64,000 bases of DNA from assembly GCF_000970085.1 (NCBI RefSeq), contig NZ_CP009506.1, forward strand, positions 3,162,001 through 3,226,000. The letters run 5' to 3'. Both the position numbers and the translations under genes were made by a program. This DNA is from Methanosarcina siciliae T4/M. Its GTDB lineage: Archaea; Halobacteriota; Methanosarcinia; Methanosarcinales; Methanosarcinaceae. Shown one piece after another: positions 1 to 9,258 of the stretch. Each line of letters starts with the position of its first letter. Positions within the stretch are counted from its first letter, which is position 1. Under the pieces are notes generated by a model. The model saw nothing but the letters and a program-made list of their open reading frames with translations, did no database searches and had not been told where the DNA came from.

Positions 1-363
1 AAGCAAGACTTACAAAAACTGGTTAATGAAATTGGGATTGAAATCAGAATGGCTCACTATCCACCATATACTTCGAAATACAATCCAATAGAATACAGAT
101 TATTCTGCCATGTTACAAGTGCCTGCAAAGGTGCTGTTTTTACCAGTCTTGATGTGGTTAAGAGTCTTATTGATAAGACTTCTACATCAAAAGGACTGAA
201 AGTGTTTTCAACTATCAAAAATAAAGTTTATGCCACAGGAAGAAAAGTAAGTGAAAACTTCAAGCAAAACATGAAAATTGTCTTTGATGATTATTTGGGG
301 AAATGGAATTATAGAGCCATTCCCCCAAGTGAAAACTTGAAGTTATATTCAGAGTATTCCTAA
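1..363 (+). CDS. ISAzo13-type transposase, C-terminal part (gene starts before the window)
   Basis: The reading frame is open from base 1 and ends at the TAA at 361-363, so only the last 120 residues of a DDE transposase are visible. The peptide carries the motif PPYTSKYNPIEYRLF, the C-terminal catalytic block (with the Glu of N-x-I-E) of the ISAzo13/Rhodopirellula-type transposases. The copy at 12214-13457 has the equivalent block PPGTSKWNKIEHRLF, so the two elements belong to the same family but are clearly diverged. Whether this copy is intact cannot be judged, because its N-terminal two thirds lie outside the window. Confidence 0.8.
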   Translation, partial: KQDLQKLVNEIGIEIRMAHYPPYTSKYNPIEYRLFCHVTSACKGAVFTSLDVVKSLIDKTSTSKGLKVFSTIKNKVYATGRKVSENFKQNMKIVFDDYLGKWNYRAIPPSENLKLYSEYS

Positions 364-821
364 ACGAAATCTGCAACATTTTATTATAAACTTAACAGTC
401 ATGTGCTTTTACGACACTATCTTCGTAACTTCCCCAGAACTCTCTGAGAATTGCAATTCAGGGTTCTTTTTAGTGTGTGATCTTCAGGTTCGAATTTTGC
501 ATTAATCTTTGTCTTTTTATAGATCAAGTTTCCTTAATCTACAAGTTCCCTTAATTCTACACGCACTCCCCAAAAACAAAAACTTTATATTCAAATTTTA
601 CGTTCTTCTTCCGGGCAACATTGTACATAGATGTGCGTCGCATATCAATAACGTAAAAATGCGGCGAAATATCCTGATGTGTTTTCTCTGATTCTCAATG
701 ATTTTGTAAGATTCTTTGGGAATTCAGGTTCGTTTTCAACCTCATTTTATTTCTGTTGAGGCTTGTCAAACTTTATCCAGTTGATTAATAATGTATTACC
801 CGCTATCCGAGATGAGTTTAT
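364..821. other. Intergenic region upstream of iorA, no gene seen
   Basis: AT-rich spacer of about 460 bases between the transposase end and iorA. A 60-codon open frame at 509-691 has no ribosome binding site and no recognisable content. The segment presumably contains the terminal inverted repeat of the upstream element and the iorA promoter, but I could not fix either. Confidence 0.5.
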
Positions 822-2681
822 TTGACTGAGAAAAGACTGTTAATGGGTAATGAAGCCATTGCACTTGGAGCGATAGAAGCCAGCGTACAGGTGGTTACGG
901 GGTATCCGGGGACGCCTTCGACCGAAGCTCTGGAGACGGTTGTCCGGTATGCGGACAGGTGCGGGATTTATACCGAGTGGTCGAACAACGAAAAGGTTGC
1001 GCTTGAAACGGCTGTGGGAGCGGCTTATTCCGGGGCAAAGGCGCTTGTGACTATGAAGCAGGTCGGGCTAAATGTCGCATCCGACCCCCTGATGAGCCTG
1101 AGCTACATCGGGGTAAAGGGGGCTCTTGTCCTGCTTGTTGCAGACGATCCGGGGCCTCATTCCTCGCAGACCGAGCAGGATACAAGAGTTTTCGGGCATT
1201 TTGCAAACATCCCTGTCCTTGACCCTGCAAACCCGCAGGAAGCGTATGAGCTTACAAAGCTGGCTTTTGAGCTTTCGCATGAATTCGAAGTTCCTGTCAT
1301 CCTCAGGACCACCACAAGGGTCTCACACAGTTGTGGAGATGTTGAGCTTGCAGTCCCGGAACCTGCCCGGGTTGAAGCTTCATGCGAGGGCTTTGTAAAG
1401 GACAGGCGCTGGACAATTTTCCCGAGACTTACTGCGGAGAGGCATCCCTGGCTTGAAAATGTGCAGGTACAGCTTTCCGGGCGTTTTTCGGAGCTTCCGT
1501 ACAATTCCGTTTCAGGAAGCGGAAAAATCGGGATTATAGCCTCGGGGGTTTCAGCCCTCTATGTAAAGGAGGCTGTAAAGGGTTCTGACGGGCTTTTCAC
1601 TCTCTTCCGGGTCGGGACGGTGCATCCGTTTCCCGAACAGGTAGCTCTTTCCTTCTTAAAAGGGGTCGAAAAACTGATCGTGGTCGAAGAACTTGATCCT
1701 TACCTTGAAGAACAGGCCCTCCAGCTTATAGGAAAGGCTCATCTGCCAGTTGATGTTTACGGGAAAAAGAACGGATTTTTCCCGGTGAGCGGGGAATACA
1801 ATGTGGATATTGTTATTGATGGCGTTAATAAAGTGCTTGCCGAGCTCGGAGAGCCTTCCAGCCTTTCCCATGCTTCTCCTTCCGTTTTAAGGGAAGAGCT
1901 TCCACCCCTGCCGGTTCGGGCTCCGACCCTCTGTGCGGGTTGCATGCACAGGACTGTTTTTTACGCTTTCAAGCAGGCTGCAAAGCAGCTTAAAAAAGAC
2001 TCTCAGATCGAAACTATTTTTTCCGGGGATATCGGCTGTTATACCCTTGGAAATGCTTTTCCTCTCAACATGGTTGAGACCTGCCTCTGCATGGGGGCAG
2101 GGATGAGCATTGCCGGCGGGCTTTCCCGCACGAACCCGGAGGTTAAGCAGGTGGCTTTTATCGGGGACTCAACCTTTTTCCACTCAGGTATCCCGGCTGT
2201 GGTAAATGCGGTATACAACGGAGCCGATGTAACCCTTGCAGTCCTTGACAACCGCACGACTGCCATGACAGGACACCAGCCCCATCCCGGAATAGGGGTT
2301 ACTGTCCTCGGGAACCCTTCTAAAGCCATCGATATTGCCGGTGTGATCAGGAGCTGTGGGGTTGACTCTGTAAGGACTGTGGAAACAGTCAGTCTTGAAG
2401 GCTGCATCGAGGCAGCAAAGGAAGCCATGGAATTCAAAGGACCTTCTGCAATCGTGTTTAAAGGTAACTGTGTCGGGATTACAAAATCCGGGATAAAACT
2501 TACAATCGATCCTGAAAGCTGCACAGGCTGCGGGTTCTGCGTAAAGCAGCTTGGCTGCCCTGCAATATTCCTCCCTTCGGGAGACGAAAAACCCGTAATT
2601 CTGGACAGCTGCAGCGGCTGCGGGCTCTGTTCACAGATCTGTCCTTCGGGAGCCATAAGCGAAGGTGGTGTGAAGAAATGA
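822..2681 (+). CDS. iorA: Indolepyruvate:ferredoxin oxidoreductase, alpha subunit
   Basis: Catalytic subunit of the archaeal enzyme that oxidatively decarboxylates aryl pyruvates (indolepyruvate, phenylpyruvate) to aryl-acetyl-CoA with ferredoxin as acceptor; in methanogens it can also run toward aromatic amino acid synthesis from aryl acids. The 619-aa length is normal. The N-terminus has the pyrimidine-binding TPP-enzyme block (TGYPGTPSTE). The C-terminal half has the diphosphate-binding block with GDIGCYTLG and GDSTFFHSG. The last 55 residues hold two 4Fe-4S motifs, CTGCGFC-x4-C and CSGCGLCSQIC. The start is a TTG at 822 (MTEKRLLMGNE); an ATG at 843 is the alternative. The end overlaps iorB by 4 bases (ATGA), so the two are translationally coupled. 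Confidence 0.95.
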   Translation: MTEKRLLMGNEAIALGAIEASVQVVTGYPGTPSTEALETVVRYADRCGIYTEWSNNEKVALETAVGAAYSGAKALVTMKQVGLNVASDPLMSLSYIGVKGALVLLVADDPGPHSSQTEQDTRVFGHFANIPVLDPANPQEAYELTKLAFELSHEFEVPVILRTTTRVSHSCGDVELAVPEPARVEASCEGFVKDRRWTIFPRLTAERHPWLENVQVQLSGRFSELPYNSVSGSGKIGIIASGVSALYVKEAVKGSDGLFTLFRVGTVHPFPEQVALSFLKGVEKLIVVEELDPYLEEQALQLIGKAHLPVDVYGKKNGFFPVSGEYNVDIVIDGVNKVLAELGEPSSLSHASPSVLREELPPLPVRAPTLCAGCMHRTVFYAFKQAAKQLKKDSQIETIFSGDIGCYTLGNAFPLNMVETCLCMGAGMSIAGGLSRTNPEVKQVAFIGDSTFFHSGIPAVVNAVYNGADVTLAVLDNRTTAMTGHQPHPGIGVTVLGNPSKAIDIAGVIRSCGVDSVRTVETVSLEGCIEAAKEAMEFKGPSAIVFKGNCVGITKSGIKLTIDPESCTGCGFCVKQLGCPAIFLPSGDEKPVILDSCSGCGLCSQICPSGAISEGGVKK

Positions 2682-3289
2682 AATATGATGTTCTGGTTGC
2701 GGGTGTCGGAGGGCAGGGTGTTGTGCTTGCTTCCCGCATGCTCGCACTTGCTGCAATGAAAGCCGGGTTCCGGGTGAGCACTGCCGAAACCATAGGCATG
2801 TCCCAGAGGGAGGGATCGGTAAGCAGCCATATAAGAATCGGAGATGAGATATCGGGCTCCCTTATACCTGCAGGGCAGGCCGACCTTCTCATAGGGTTCG
2901 AACCTGCAGAAACCGTAAGAAACCTGCCTTTCCTGAAAAAAGGCGGAAAAATCCTGCTGAACTCTCATGCCATAGCTCCTGCATCAAAGCCTCCGGGAAG
3001 TCCCGAATATACCCCCGGAGCTTTGCTGACCTTTCTGAAAGCCCGCTTTCCTGATATTCTCTGCCTTGATTTTACCCGACTTGCAGAAGAGGCAGGAACG
3101 TACAGGGCAGCCAATGTTGCAATGCTGGGAGCGGCTGCAGGTGCGGAAATGCTGCCTTTTTCAAAGGAAACCATTCTTTCAGTAATTGAAACCGAAATTC
3201 CTGAAAAACACAGGGCTGTAAACAGGGCTGCGTTTGAAGGTGCAATCAAAGAAATTAAGCCAGTCACCCTGACAGGGAACAGAAGGTGA
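2678..3289 (+). CDS. iorB: Indolepyruvate:ferredoxin oxidoreductase, beta subunit
   Basis: Gamma/beta-type subunit of the 2-oxoacid:ferredoxin oxidoreductase family, partner of IorA. The 203-aa protein begins with the family's glycine-rich motif VAGVGGQGVVLASRML (residues 6-21) and contains SQREGSVSSHIRIG near residues 46-59, both typical of the subunit that joins IorA in an alpha2beta2 complex. Its ATG lies inside the iorA stop (ATGA), and the ligase gene follows 6 bases after its stop, so the three genes form one operon. Confidence 0.95.
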   Translation: MKYDVLVAGVGGQGVVLASRMLALAAMKAGFRVSTAETIGMSQREGSVSSHIRIGDEISGSLIPAGQADLLIGFEPAETVRNLPFLKKGGKILLNSHAIAPASKPPGSPEYTPGALLTFLKARFPDILCLDFTRLAEEAGTYRAANVAMLGAAAGAEMLPFSKETILSVIETEIPEKHRAVNRAAFEGAIKEIKPVTLTGNRR

Positions 3290-3295
3290 AATAAA

Positions 3296-4603
3296 ATGTA
3301 TGAAGCATCTTTGGAGGCTGAGCTCGACCCGGAAGTCCAGCTCTACCACCCCAAAATCTCTGAAGAAGATACCCTTGCAAAACTGAAGAACCTGCTTAAA
3401 CGAGCGGTTGAAGGCAGTCCCTTTTACCGGAAGAAGTTCAAAGAAGCAAAAGTGGACATCGAGAAAATCCTGTCCCTTGAGGATCTCAAACTCCTGCCTT
3501 TCACCCACAAAGAGGAACTGAGAGACGCCTATCCCCTCGGACTTCAGGCAGTACAGGATTCCGAAGTCGTAAGAATCCACTCGTCTTCGGGGACAACCGG
3601 CAAGCCTGTCATTATTCCCTATACCAGGAAAGACGTTGATGCCTGGGCCGAGCAGATGATGCGCTGCTACATGCTGGCGGGGCTTACCAACCAGGACAGG
3701 ATCCAGATAACTCCCGGATACGGACTCTGGACCGCAGGAATAGGGTTCCAGCTCGGAGCCGAGCGCCTAGGAGCAATGGCAATCCCTACAGGTCCCGGAA
3801 ATACCGAAAAACAACTTGAAATGTTTGTCGACATCAAGTCCACAGCCCTTGCAAGCACCTCTTCATACGCGCTTTTACTTGCCGAAGAGATCGAAAAAAG
3901 AGGCTTAAAGGACAAAATCCACCTCAAGGTAGGGATTATCGGTTCCGAGCGCTGGAGCGAAAAGATGCGCAGCCGGATCGAGACCGAACTCGGGATCGAA
4001 ACCTTTGACATCTACGGGCTGACCGAAATTTACGGGCCCGGAATTGCTCTTGACTGCTCCTATCACGAAGGGATGCATTACTGGTCCGACTACCTGCTTT
4101 TTGAGATCATCGACCCAATCACCGGCGAGCAGCTTCCTGACGGCACCCTGGGCGAGCTTGTAATTACCACCCTCACAAAGGAAGGAGCTCCCCTGATCCG
4201 CTACAGGACAAGAGACCTGACCAGAATAATTCCCGGGCTCTGCAAATGCGGCTGCCCCTTCCCGAGAATTGACCGGATTTTAGGACGATCGGACGACCGT
4301 ATTAAGTTCAAGGCCGTAAATATCTATCCCGGCCAGATCGAGGACATCACCCACAGGGTCCCCGGTGTCAGCAGTGAGTACCAGATTCTCCTTACCCGCA
4401 AAGATGGCAGGGACAGCATGACCTTCAGGGTTGAAATCGAAGGAGCTGAAGACCTGGCAATAAAAGCAAAAACCGAAAAAGCTCTGGGAAAAGCCTTCAA
4501 GGACTTTATCGGGGTAACTGTGGATATTGCGGGCGTAAAAATCGGGGAACTTCCACGAAGCATGAAAAAGACAAAAAGGGTGATCGATGAAAGGGAACTT
4601 TAA
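3296..4603 (+). CDS. Phenylacetate-CoA ligase family protein (aryl-acid:CoA ligase)
   Basis: Adenylate-forming CoA ligase of the PaaK family, 435 aa. The phosphate-binding loop is SSSGTTGKPV (residues 96-105), followed by YGLTEIYGPG and the hinge region RYRTRDLTRI; a CKCGCPFPRI segment resembles the zinc-like cluster of archaeal PaaK homologues. Gene order iorA-iorB-paaK suggests that it activates arylacetates (phenylacetate, indoleacetate, 4-hydroxyphenylacetate) to CoA thioesters that IorAB then carboxylates reductively to aryl pyruvates, or that it works with the reverse flux. The family is established; the exact substrate is inference. Confidence 0.88.
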   Translation: MYEASLEAELDPEVQLYHPKISEEDTLAKLKNLLKRAVEGSPFYRKKFKEAKVDIEKILSLEDLKLLPFTHKEELRDAYPLGLQAVQDSEVVRIHSSSGTTGKPVIIPYTRKDVDAWAEQMMRCYMLAGLTNQDRIQITPGYGLWTAGIGFQLGAERLGAMAIPTGPGNTEKQLEMFVDIKSTALASTSSYALLLAEEIEKRGLKDKIHLKVGIIGSERWSEKMRSRIETELGIETFDIYGLTEIYGPGIALDCSYHEGMHYWSDYLLFEIIDPITGEQLPDGTLGELVITTLTKEGAPLIRYRTRDLTRIIPGLCKCGCPFPRIDRILGRSDDRIKFKAVNIYPGQIEDITHRVPGVSSEYQILLTRKDGRDSMTFRVEIEGAEDLAIKAKTEKALGKAFKDFIGVTVDIAGVKIGELPRSMKKTKRVIDEREL

Positions 4604-4750
4604 ACCCTTTCATCACTTAATTTCCTTAAATCAACCTTTGATCGGCTTTTGACAGACCTCTTTTTTACCCTGCCGCTGCCTTTTTAATCCTATCTCTACT
4701 CTGTGATACTGGCCCCGGATCTGTTTCAGTTTTATTGGACCGGTTCGGTC

Positions 4751-5878
4751 TTATTGACCATTTTCATTTTCGAATTTATCACCAATATCAGTTAACCTGC
4801 TTCGTTGAGCATATGAAACTTTACTATCTCCCGCCGTAGCAGCTCTTCCTGAAGCCTTCTCTTTCTCGATATCGGTCTTGTACACGATAGTCCTGTAGGG
4901 GAATGGAATTTCGATGCCTTCGCTGTCAAAGCGCCTTTTAATTGCTTCCCTTAATTCACAGCCCGAGCTGTATGCATCGCCTCTGTCCTTAAACCAGACA
5001 TAGAGGCGGAGATTTACGGCAAAATCCCCAAGCTCTGTGAGTTGTACCTTAACCTCCCCTCTTTCCTTGAAATCCGGGTCTACGGTATGAAGTATGGACA
5101 GATCCATAAGCCCGTTTGCAAGAGTCTCGGGTTTCAGGAAACTGGGCTTTACAATGCTGTACTCGAGGGTCTGTGGAGGCATTACCAGGGGATGCTTTCG
5201 GGCCTCTTCAATCATGATTTTTCTTGCCAGGCTGATATCGGAGTCATAGCTTATTCCGATATCTATAGGCCAGATAATGGCAGGGTCTTCTATGGTCCAG
5301 TTAATGATCGCCTCGTTGCTGATTACCGAGTTCGGGATAATAAGACGCCTGTTATCCCAGGTTATGATTACTGTATGTCTGAGGTTAAGATCCGTAACCT
5401 TTCCGTATTCATTCATAATGTTCAGCCGGTCTCCAACCCTGAAAGGTTGAAAAAGGGTAAGAGAAATGCCTGCAATAATGTTGCTCAGCGTGCTCTGGGC
5501 TGCAAAACCGATAACTATAGCAGCAAGCCCTGCTCCGGAAAAGAGAGCTACAGAAAGAGTGTGCAGGCCAGGAATGACAAATATTATAACAACCAGCCCG
5601 ATAAAGTAGATCGCTGCAACCGTGATGTGTCTGAACATCCGGAAAGCAGTTATATCCATCCGCAACTTGCTGCTTGCCCTTTTGAAGTAACTTTCCATAA
5701 GGTGGTTTACAGTCCTTGCGACAAGGATGGTTCCCATGCCTATGAACACTATAAATATCAATGTACCGAGGTTATTCGAGAACCAGGTGACTGTATCACC
5801 TAATAATCTGTCAAAGTTAGAAAGGTTTGCTCCAAGAGTTGTATTCGAAGTATTGTTCAAAGTATCCAGGGTTGGCAT
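4751..5878 (-). CDS. mscS: MscS-family small-conductance mechanosensitive channel
   Basis: Integral membrane channel that releases osmolytes on hypo-osmotic shock. About 375 aa with an N-terminal hydrophobic span (WFSNNLGTLIFIVFIGMG), further spans near residues 75-125, and the MscS pore/beta-domain signature: G-A-rich TM3 (ALFSGAGLAAIVIGFAAQ), then FQPFRVGDRL and TWDNRRLIIPNS. The C-terminus is a charged tail. I place the start at the ATG at 5876-5878 because a TATA box at 5902-5911 lies 28 bases upstream, which fits a leaderless transcript; an in-frame ATG at 5888-5890 would add four residues. Convergent with the ligase gene. Confidence 0.9.
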   Translation of the reverse strand: MPTLDTLNNTSNTTLGANLSNFDRLLGDTVTWFSNNLGTLIFIVFIGMGTILVARTVNHLMESYFKRASSKLRMDITAFRMFRHITVAAIYFIGLVVIIFVIPGLHTLSVALFSGAGLAAIVIGFAAQSTLSNIIAGISLTLFQPFRVGDRLNIMNEYGKVTDLNLRHTVIITWDNRRLIIPNSVISNEAIINWTIEDPAIIWPIDIGISYDSDISLARKIMIEEARKHPLVMPPQTLEYSIVKPSFLKPETLANGLMDLSILHTVDPDFKERGEVKVQLTELGDFAVNLRLYVWFKDRGDAYSSGCELREAIKRRFDSEGIEIPFPYRTIVYKTDIEKEKASGRAATAGDSKVSYAQRSRLTDIGDKFENENGQ

Positions 5879-5901
5879 GCGCTCAACCATTGGCAGGAAG
5901 C

Positions 5902-5911
5902 TTTATATAAA
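5902..5911 (-). promoter_or_regulatory. TATA box of the mscS gene (leaderless start)
   Basis: On the minus strand the sequence reads TTTATATAA, centred about 28 bases before the internal ATG at 5878. Archaeal TATA boxes sit 25-30 bases before the transcription start, so transcription would begin at or next to that ATG. Confidence 0.5.
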
Positions 5912-6236
5912 TATTGATTTTAAAAACTAAGTAATTAAAGAAGTTCAAAGAAAGTTATCTAAAAGTGAATTGAAGTCTCAGGAACGAATAAAAAGTCAGC
6001 TGGACAAGGGAAAAATAATTAAAATAAGAAGTAAATTTGAGTAAAAAGAGATTTGAGTAAAAAAGAAGTTCCATAAATGGAAGCTTCCTTTTTCTCTTGT
6101 AAGGACTTTTTTCCTAAAGATTTTTTCCTGTTTTTTTGGCTTTCTTGTATTCTCCGGTTTTTACTAATTTTCACTCTTTTTTCGTGGTTTTTACGGATAT
6201 TTTAAGTTTCTCGTACACTTATTTCAGGTTACTCCC
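5912..6236. other. Intergenic region, AT-rich, no gene
   Basis: Lies between the mscS promoter and the 3' end of the fasciclin-domain gene. It holds oligo-A runs (about 5990-6075) and oligo-T runs (about 6105-6190), which could terminate transcription from the right, and a duplicated TTTGAGTAAAAA motif at about 6036-6065. No open frame of interest. Confidence 0.5.
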
Positions 6237-8666
6237 TCAGGCATACAGGCTTTCCTCTTTCACAAAAACCCAGTAACCCCGATAGGGTTCGACTTCAAAT
6301 TCGTCCGCACCTAACTGGTTTTCTTCCAGGGTCCCGTTAAGGCTGTTGTAACCGACATACTGGTGGTAACCCGTAGTGTTATTGCCCGGCACCCAGGGCC
6401 CGACAACTTTTGCATACGTGTCGTTAATGGATGCAAACGCAGTTTGTGCAGAGACAGTCTCGTTTACAGGTGAACCCAGCGCGTTCCAGCCCGGATAGGC
6501 CTGCAGGCTCGGCGGAACGGTAACCAGCTTCTTTTCAACGGAAGCAAACTGCTCTTCAGCATTGAACTCGGTTCCGTTGGGGATATTAATCCAGTAGCCC
6601 TTCAGAGGTTCAATGTTTGAGACGTCTTCGAAGAGTTTGGTTGAAGCGTTGTAGTAAATCAGTGAGCTATAGTTCACATCCGAAAGCAGATAATCAACGC
6701 TTGTATTGTTGGCTTCGAAGGGAATCGAGAAGAAGTACCAGTCTCCTCCCAGGTCTTCAGTCTGATTTCCGTCAGTCTGATTTCCGTCAGTCTGATTTCC
6801 GTCAGTCTGATTTCCGTCAGTCTGATTTCCATCAGTCTGGTTTCCATCGGAAGGAATCCCGATATCCGGAGGGATGAGCACTTTATCGATTATGCAGATA
6901 ACTCCATTGTTCACAATGATTAGCTGCGTGACAGTTGCGTTTTGTATTGTGATATTGTCCCCTACCATCTTGATGTCGAGCGTGTCGCCTTGAATATTAT
7001 CAACGGCATTCATGCTGGCAAGCTGTTCGCGGGTATACTTCCCCCTGGCCACGTGATAGGAAAGAACTTTCCTTAGCAGGGTGGTATTGTTCATAAGCTG
7101 ATCACGTGTTTGTGCAGGCAGCTGATCGAAGGCTTCGTTGCTCGGAACAAAGACAGTAAACGGACCTGTTTCGTTAAGGGCCTGCGTCAGGTTTGCAGCC
7201 TTCGTTGCGTTTACAAACGTCGTTAATCCCGTCTGGTTCTGTGCTGCCTGGATGATGGTTTCTCTTGCCATCATTTCGTTAACAGTGATGTTAACCACGT
7301 AGGTTGCATTCTCGATTGCGGCTTCTCCACCTTCTTCTGTTGTGTACCAGAAGCTGAGATTGTCCCCGGCACTTACAGGGTTCATTCCGAAGTCTGCTTC
7401 AGCCGGCTCTCCGTTGATGCAGAGGAACCACATCTCTCCGGTAGTATTATTGTTCTCGATTCCCTCTATGCCCTCAAGCACAAATGACACGTTAGTCATG
7501 TTTTCAGTCATGTTTTCGGTTACATTTCCGGTCATGTTTCCATCAGTCATGTTTTCGGTTGCATTTCCGGTCATGTTTCCATCAGTCATGTTTTCGGTTG
7601 CATTTCCGTCGGCCATGTTCTGCATTAAAGACACGTTCAAATCGAGTCCCGTTGCATATAGAGCTCCGAAGTCCGTGAGGTTGCCTATTGTATAGGACTG
7701 AGTGGCATTTGCCGGCATGAAGGTGAAGTTTCCTTCGGCCAGGTTCACGGTATCATTATAGAGTACTGTAAAGTTTTGTTCCGGCTCAGGTCCCATCCCT
7801 TCGTCTACAGCGATGGTAATGTTAGCTACATAGGTTGCACTGGCTTCTCCACCATCTTCTGTTGTATACCAGAAGCTGAGTTTATCCCCGGCACTTACAG
7901 GGTTCAGTCCTAAGTTTTCTTCAGCCGGTTCGCCGTTGATGTAGATAAACCACCTCTCTCCGGTAGTGTTGTTGTTCTCGACCCCCTCCATGCTCTTAAG
8001 CACAAATGACACGTTGGTCATGTTAGTCACATTTCCGGTCATGTTCTGTGCTAAGGCAGCGTTAAAGTTGAGTCCCGTTGCATATAGAGCTCCGAAGTCT
8101 GTGAGATTGTCTATTGTATAATTATTGACAGTATCCGGCCTGAACACGACATTTCTTTCAGTCAGGTTTACAGTATCATTATAGATTACTGTCAGGTTTT
8201 GTTCCTTTTCTTCAGGCGGGATAAGTACTGCATCTATTGCATGAACTACTCCGTTGCTGGCATTAATTTCCGGAACTATGACCTGTGCATCTCCTACGAA
8301 TACCCCTTCTTCAGTTGCATTGACAGGTAGGTCGCTTCCCTGAAGGGTTGTGACGTTGCTTACGTTAACCAGGTCTTCTGCCATCAGAGTCCCGTTTGTG
8401 ACGTGATAAAGAAGCACCTTTTCAAGGGCGTCAGGGTCTTCTTTTAGGCCCTCAAGTGTGGTTTTCGACACATTCTCAAAAGCGGCGTCCGTCGGAACAA
8501 ACACCGTATAAGGTTCTTCCCCGGCAAGGGTAGTATTGAGGCTGCTGTTATTGAAGAAACCTGAGATGATAGTGAAATTTCCATTTTCACCTATCAAGTC
8601 CAGTATGGTGGTTGTCCCGTCATCCTGTGCCGAACCGGTACAGGTAGCTGCGCTTAATAATAACAA
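6237..8666 (-). CDS. Secreted fasciclin (FAS1) domain surface protein with tandem repeats
   Basis: An exported cell-surface protein of about 810 aa. It contains a FAS1 adhesion domain near residues 15-150 (YTVFVPTDAAFENV ... YHVTNGTL ... HAIDAVLIPP) and a second near 465-605 (FTVFVPSNEAFDQL ... SYHVARGKY). Two homologous domains (about 155-290 and 295-460) separate them; these share the block NLTDFGALYATGL and end in an immunoglobulin-like strand pattern (DUF4430-like by eye). Then follow six DGNQT repeats and a C-terminal domain (GGDWYFFSIPFEANN ... GYWVFVKEE) like those in other Methanosarcina envelope proteins. The protein is rich in N-x-T sequons. The track start is a TTG; the in-frame sequence upstream to 8708 (IRSGFTSLTCAFIS) completes a signal peptide, so the true start is probably an upstream non-ATG codon behind a GGGGGG stretch at 8715-8720. 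Confidence 0.85.
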   Translation of the reverse strand: MLLLSAATCTGSAQDDGTTTILDLIGENGNFTIISGFFNNSSLNTTLAGEEPYTVFVPTDAAFENVSKTTLEGLKEDPDALEKVLLYHVTNGTLMAEDLVNVSNVTTLQGSDLPVNATEEGVFVGDAQVIVPEINASNGVVHAIDAVLIPPEEKEQNLTVIYNDTVNLTERNVVFRPDTVNNYTIDNLTDFGALYATGLNFNAALAQNMTGNVTNMTNVSFVLKSMEGVENNNTTGERWFIYINGEPAEENLGLNPVSAGDKLSFWYTTEDGGEASATYVANITIAVDEGMGPEPEQNFTVLYNDTVNLAEGNFTFMPANATQSYTIGNLTDFGALYATGLDLNVSLMQNMADGNATENMTDGNMTGNATENMTDGNMTGNVTENMTENMTNVSFVLEGIEGIENNNTTGEMWFLCINGEPAEADFGMNPVSAGDNLSFWYTTEEGGEAAIENATYVVNITVNEMMARETIIQAAQNQTGLTTFVNATKAANLTQALNETGPFTVFVPSNEAFDQLPAQTRDQLMNNTTLLRKVLSYHVARGKYTREQLASMNAVDNIQGDTLDIKMVGDNITIQNATVTQLIIVNNGVICIIDKVLIPPDIGIPSDGNQTDGNQTDGNQTDGNQTDGNQTDGNQTEDLGGDWYFFSIPFEANNTSVDYLLSDVNYSSLIYYNASTKLFEDVSNIEPLKGYWINIPNGTEFNAEEQFASVEKKLVTVPPSLQAYPGWNALGSPVNETVSAQTAFASINDTYAKVVGPWVPGNNTTGYHQYVGYNSLNGTLEENQLGADEFEVEPYRGYWVFVKEESLYA
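6757..6846 (-). repeat. 15-bp coding tandem repeat, six copies (DGNQT)
   Basis: Six head-to-tail copies of a 15-base unit, TCAGTCTGATTTCCG on the plus strand; the last two copies carry single substitutions. They encode the linker (DGNQT)6 between the second FAS1 domain and the C-terminal domain. Such a linker is expected to be flexible and copy-number variable. Confidence 0.9.
7495..7622 (-). repeat. 39-bp coding tandem repeat (ENMTDGNMTGNAT units)
   Basis: About three copies of a 39-base unit encode ENMTDGNMTGNAT-type repeats inside the second middle domain of the fasciclin-domain protein. The first middle domain lacks the expansion at the equivalent place (about 8020-8060), where only NMTGNVTNMTNV is present, so the repeat arose after domain duplication. 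Confidence 0.8.
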
Positions 8667-9258
8667 ACTAATAAAAGCACAAGTTAAACTGGTAAATCCC
8701 GATCTAATCCAAATTCCCCCCGATTTTTCCCTTCAGCAGACCCTGTATCCATTCTCTATCAGATCCATACCCCCGTTTTTGTCTGGCTGAAGTTTTGTTT
8801 CGTGTGAATATGTATGACTTCCAATTTTATATATCATACAAAGAGTATTTGTATTTTCTTATTAATATTATATTACAAAGAAAGGCTTCATTTTTATAAA
8901 AATTCGTTTAAATCTTATAATAATAAAAGTCCGCCAATCCGACATCTGAAAATTCAATTTTTTACCTGATTTTCCCGGGAGAAAATTCATTTTCCCATTC
9001 ACACCGGGATTTAAAGCCCTTCTTTCTTCCAATCAACCCTTTTAGAAATACGGTGACAGCTTTTTCTCAATAAAAAAATCTCAAATACAGGATAAATAGA
9101 AAAAGGAATAGAATAATTATTATTTTTTATTTGTCTCTAAAAAATAGCCTTCTAAAGTTGAAAAAAACCTGTATAATATAGATTAAACACTTATTTTTAT
9201 ATATAAACTTGTTAAATGCCAGAAACAATATTTTAAACAAAAAAATGAAAGGAAGCAA
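8667..9258. other. Intergenic region between two minus-strand genes
   Basis: About 590 AT-rich bases. The first 70 bases up to about 8735 are open in frame with the fasciclin-domain gene and probably encode its signal peptide. Beyond this, the region at 8810-8940 contains AT-rich promoter-like stretches (TATATATCAT, TATTATATTA). No further gene was found. Confidence 0.5.

Noticed and set aside
509..691. 60-codon open frame upstream of iorA
   Set aside because: No ribosome binding site, low-complexity composition and no recognisable family.
2039..2968. 309-codon minus-strand frame across the iorA/iorB junction
   Set aside because: Antisense shadow of two certain genes; its peptide has no family character.
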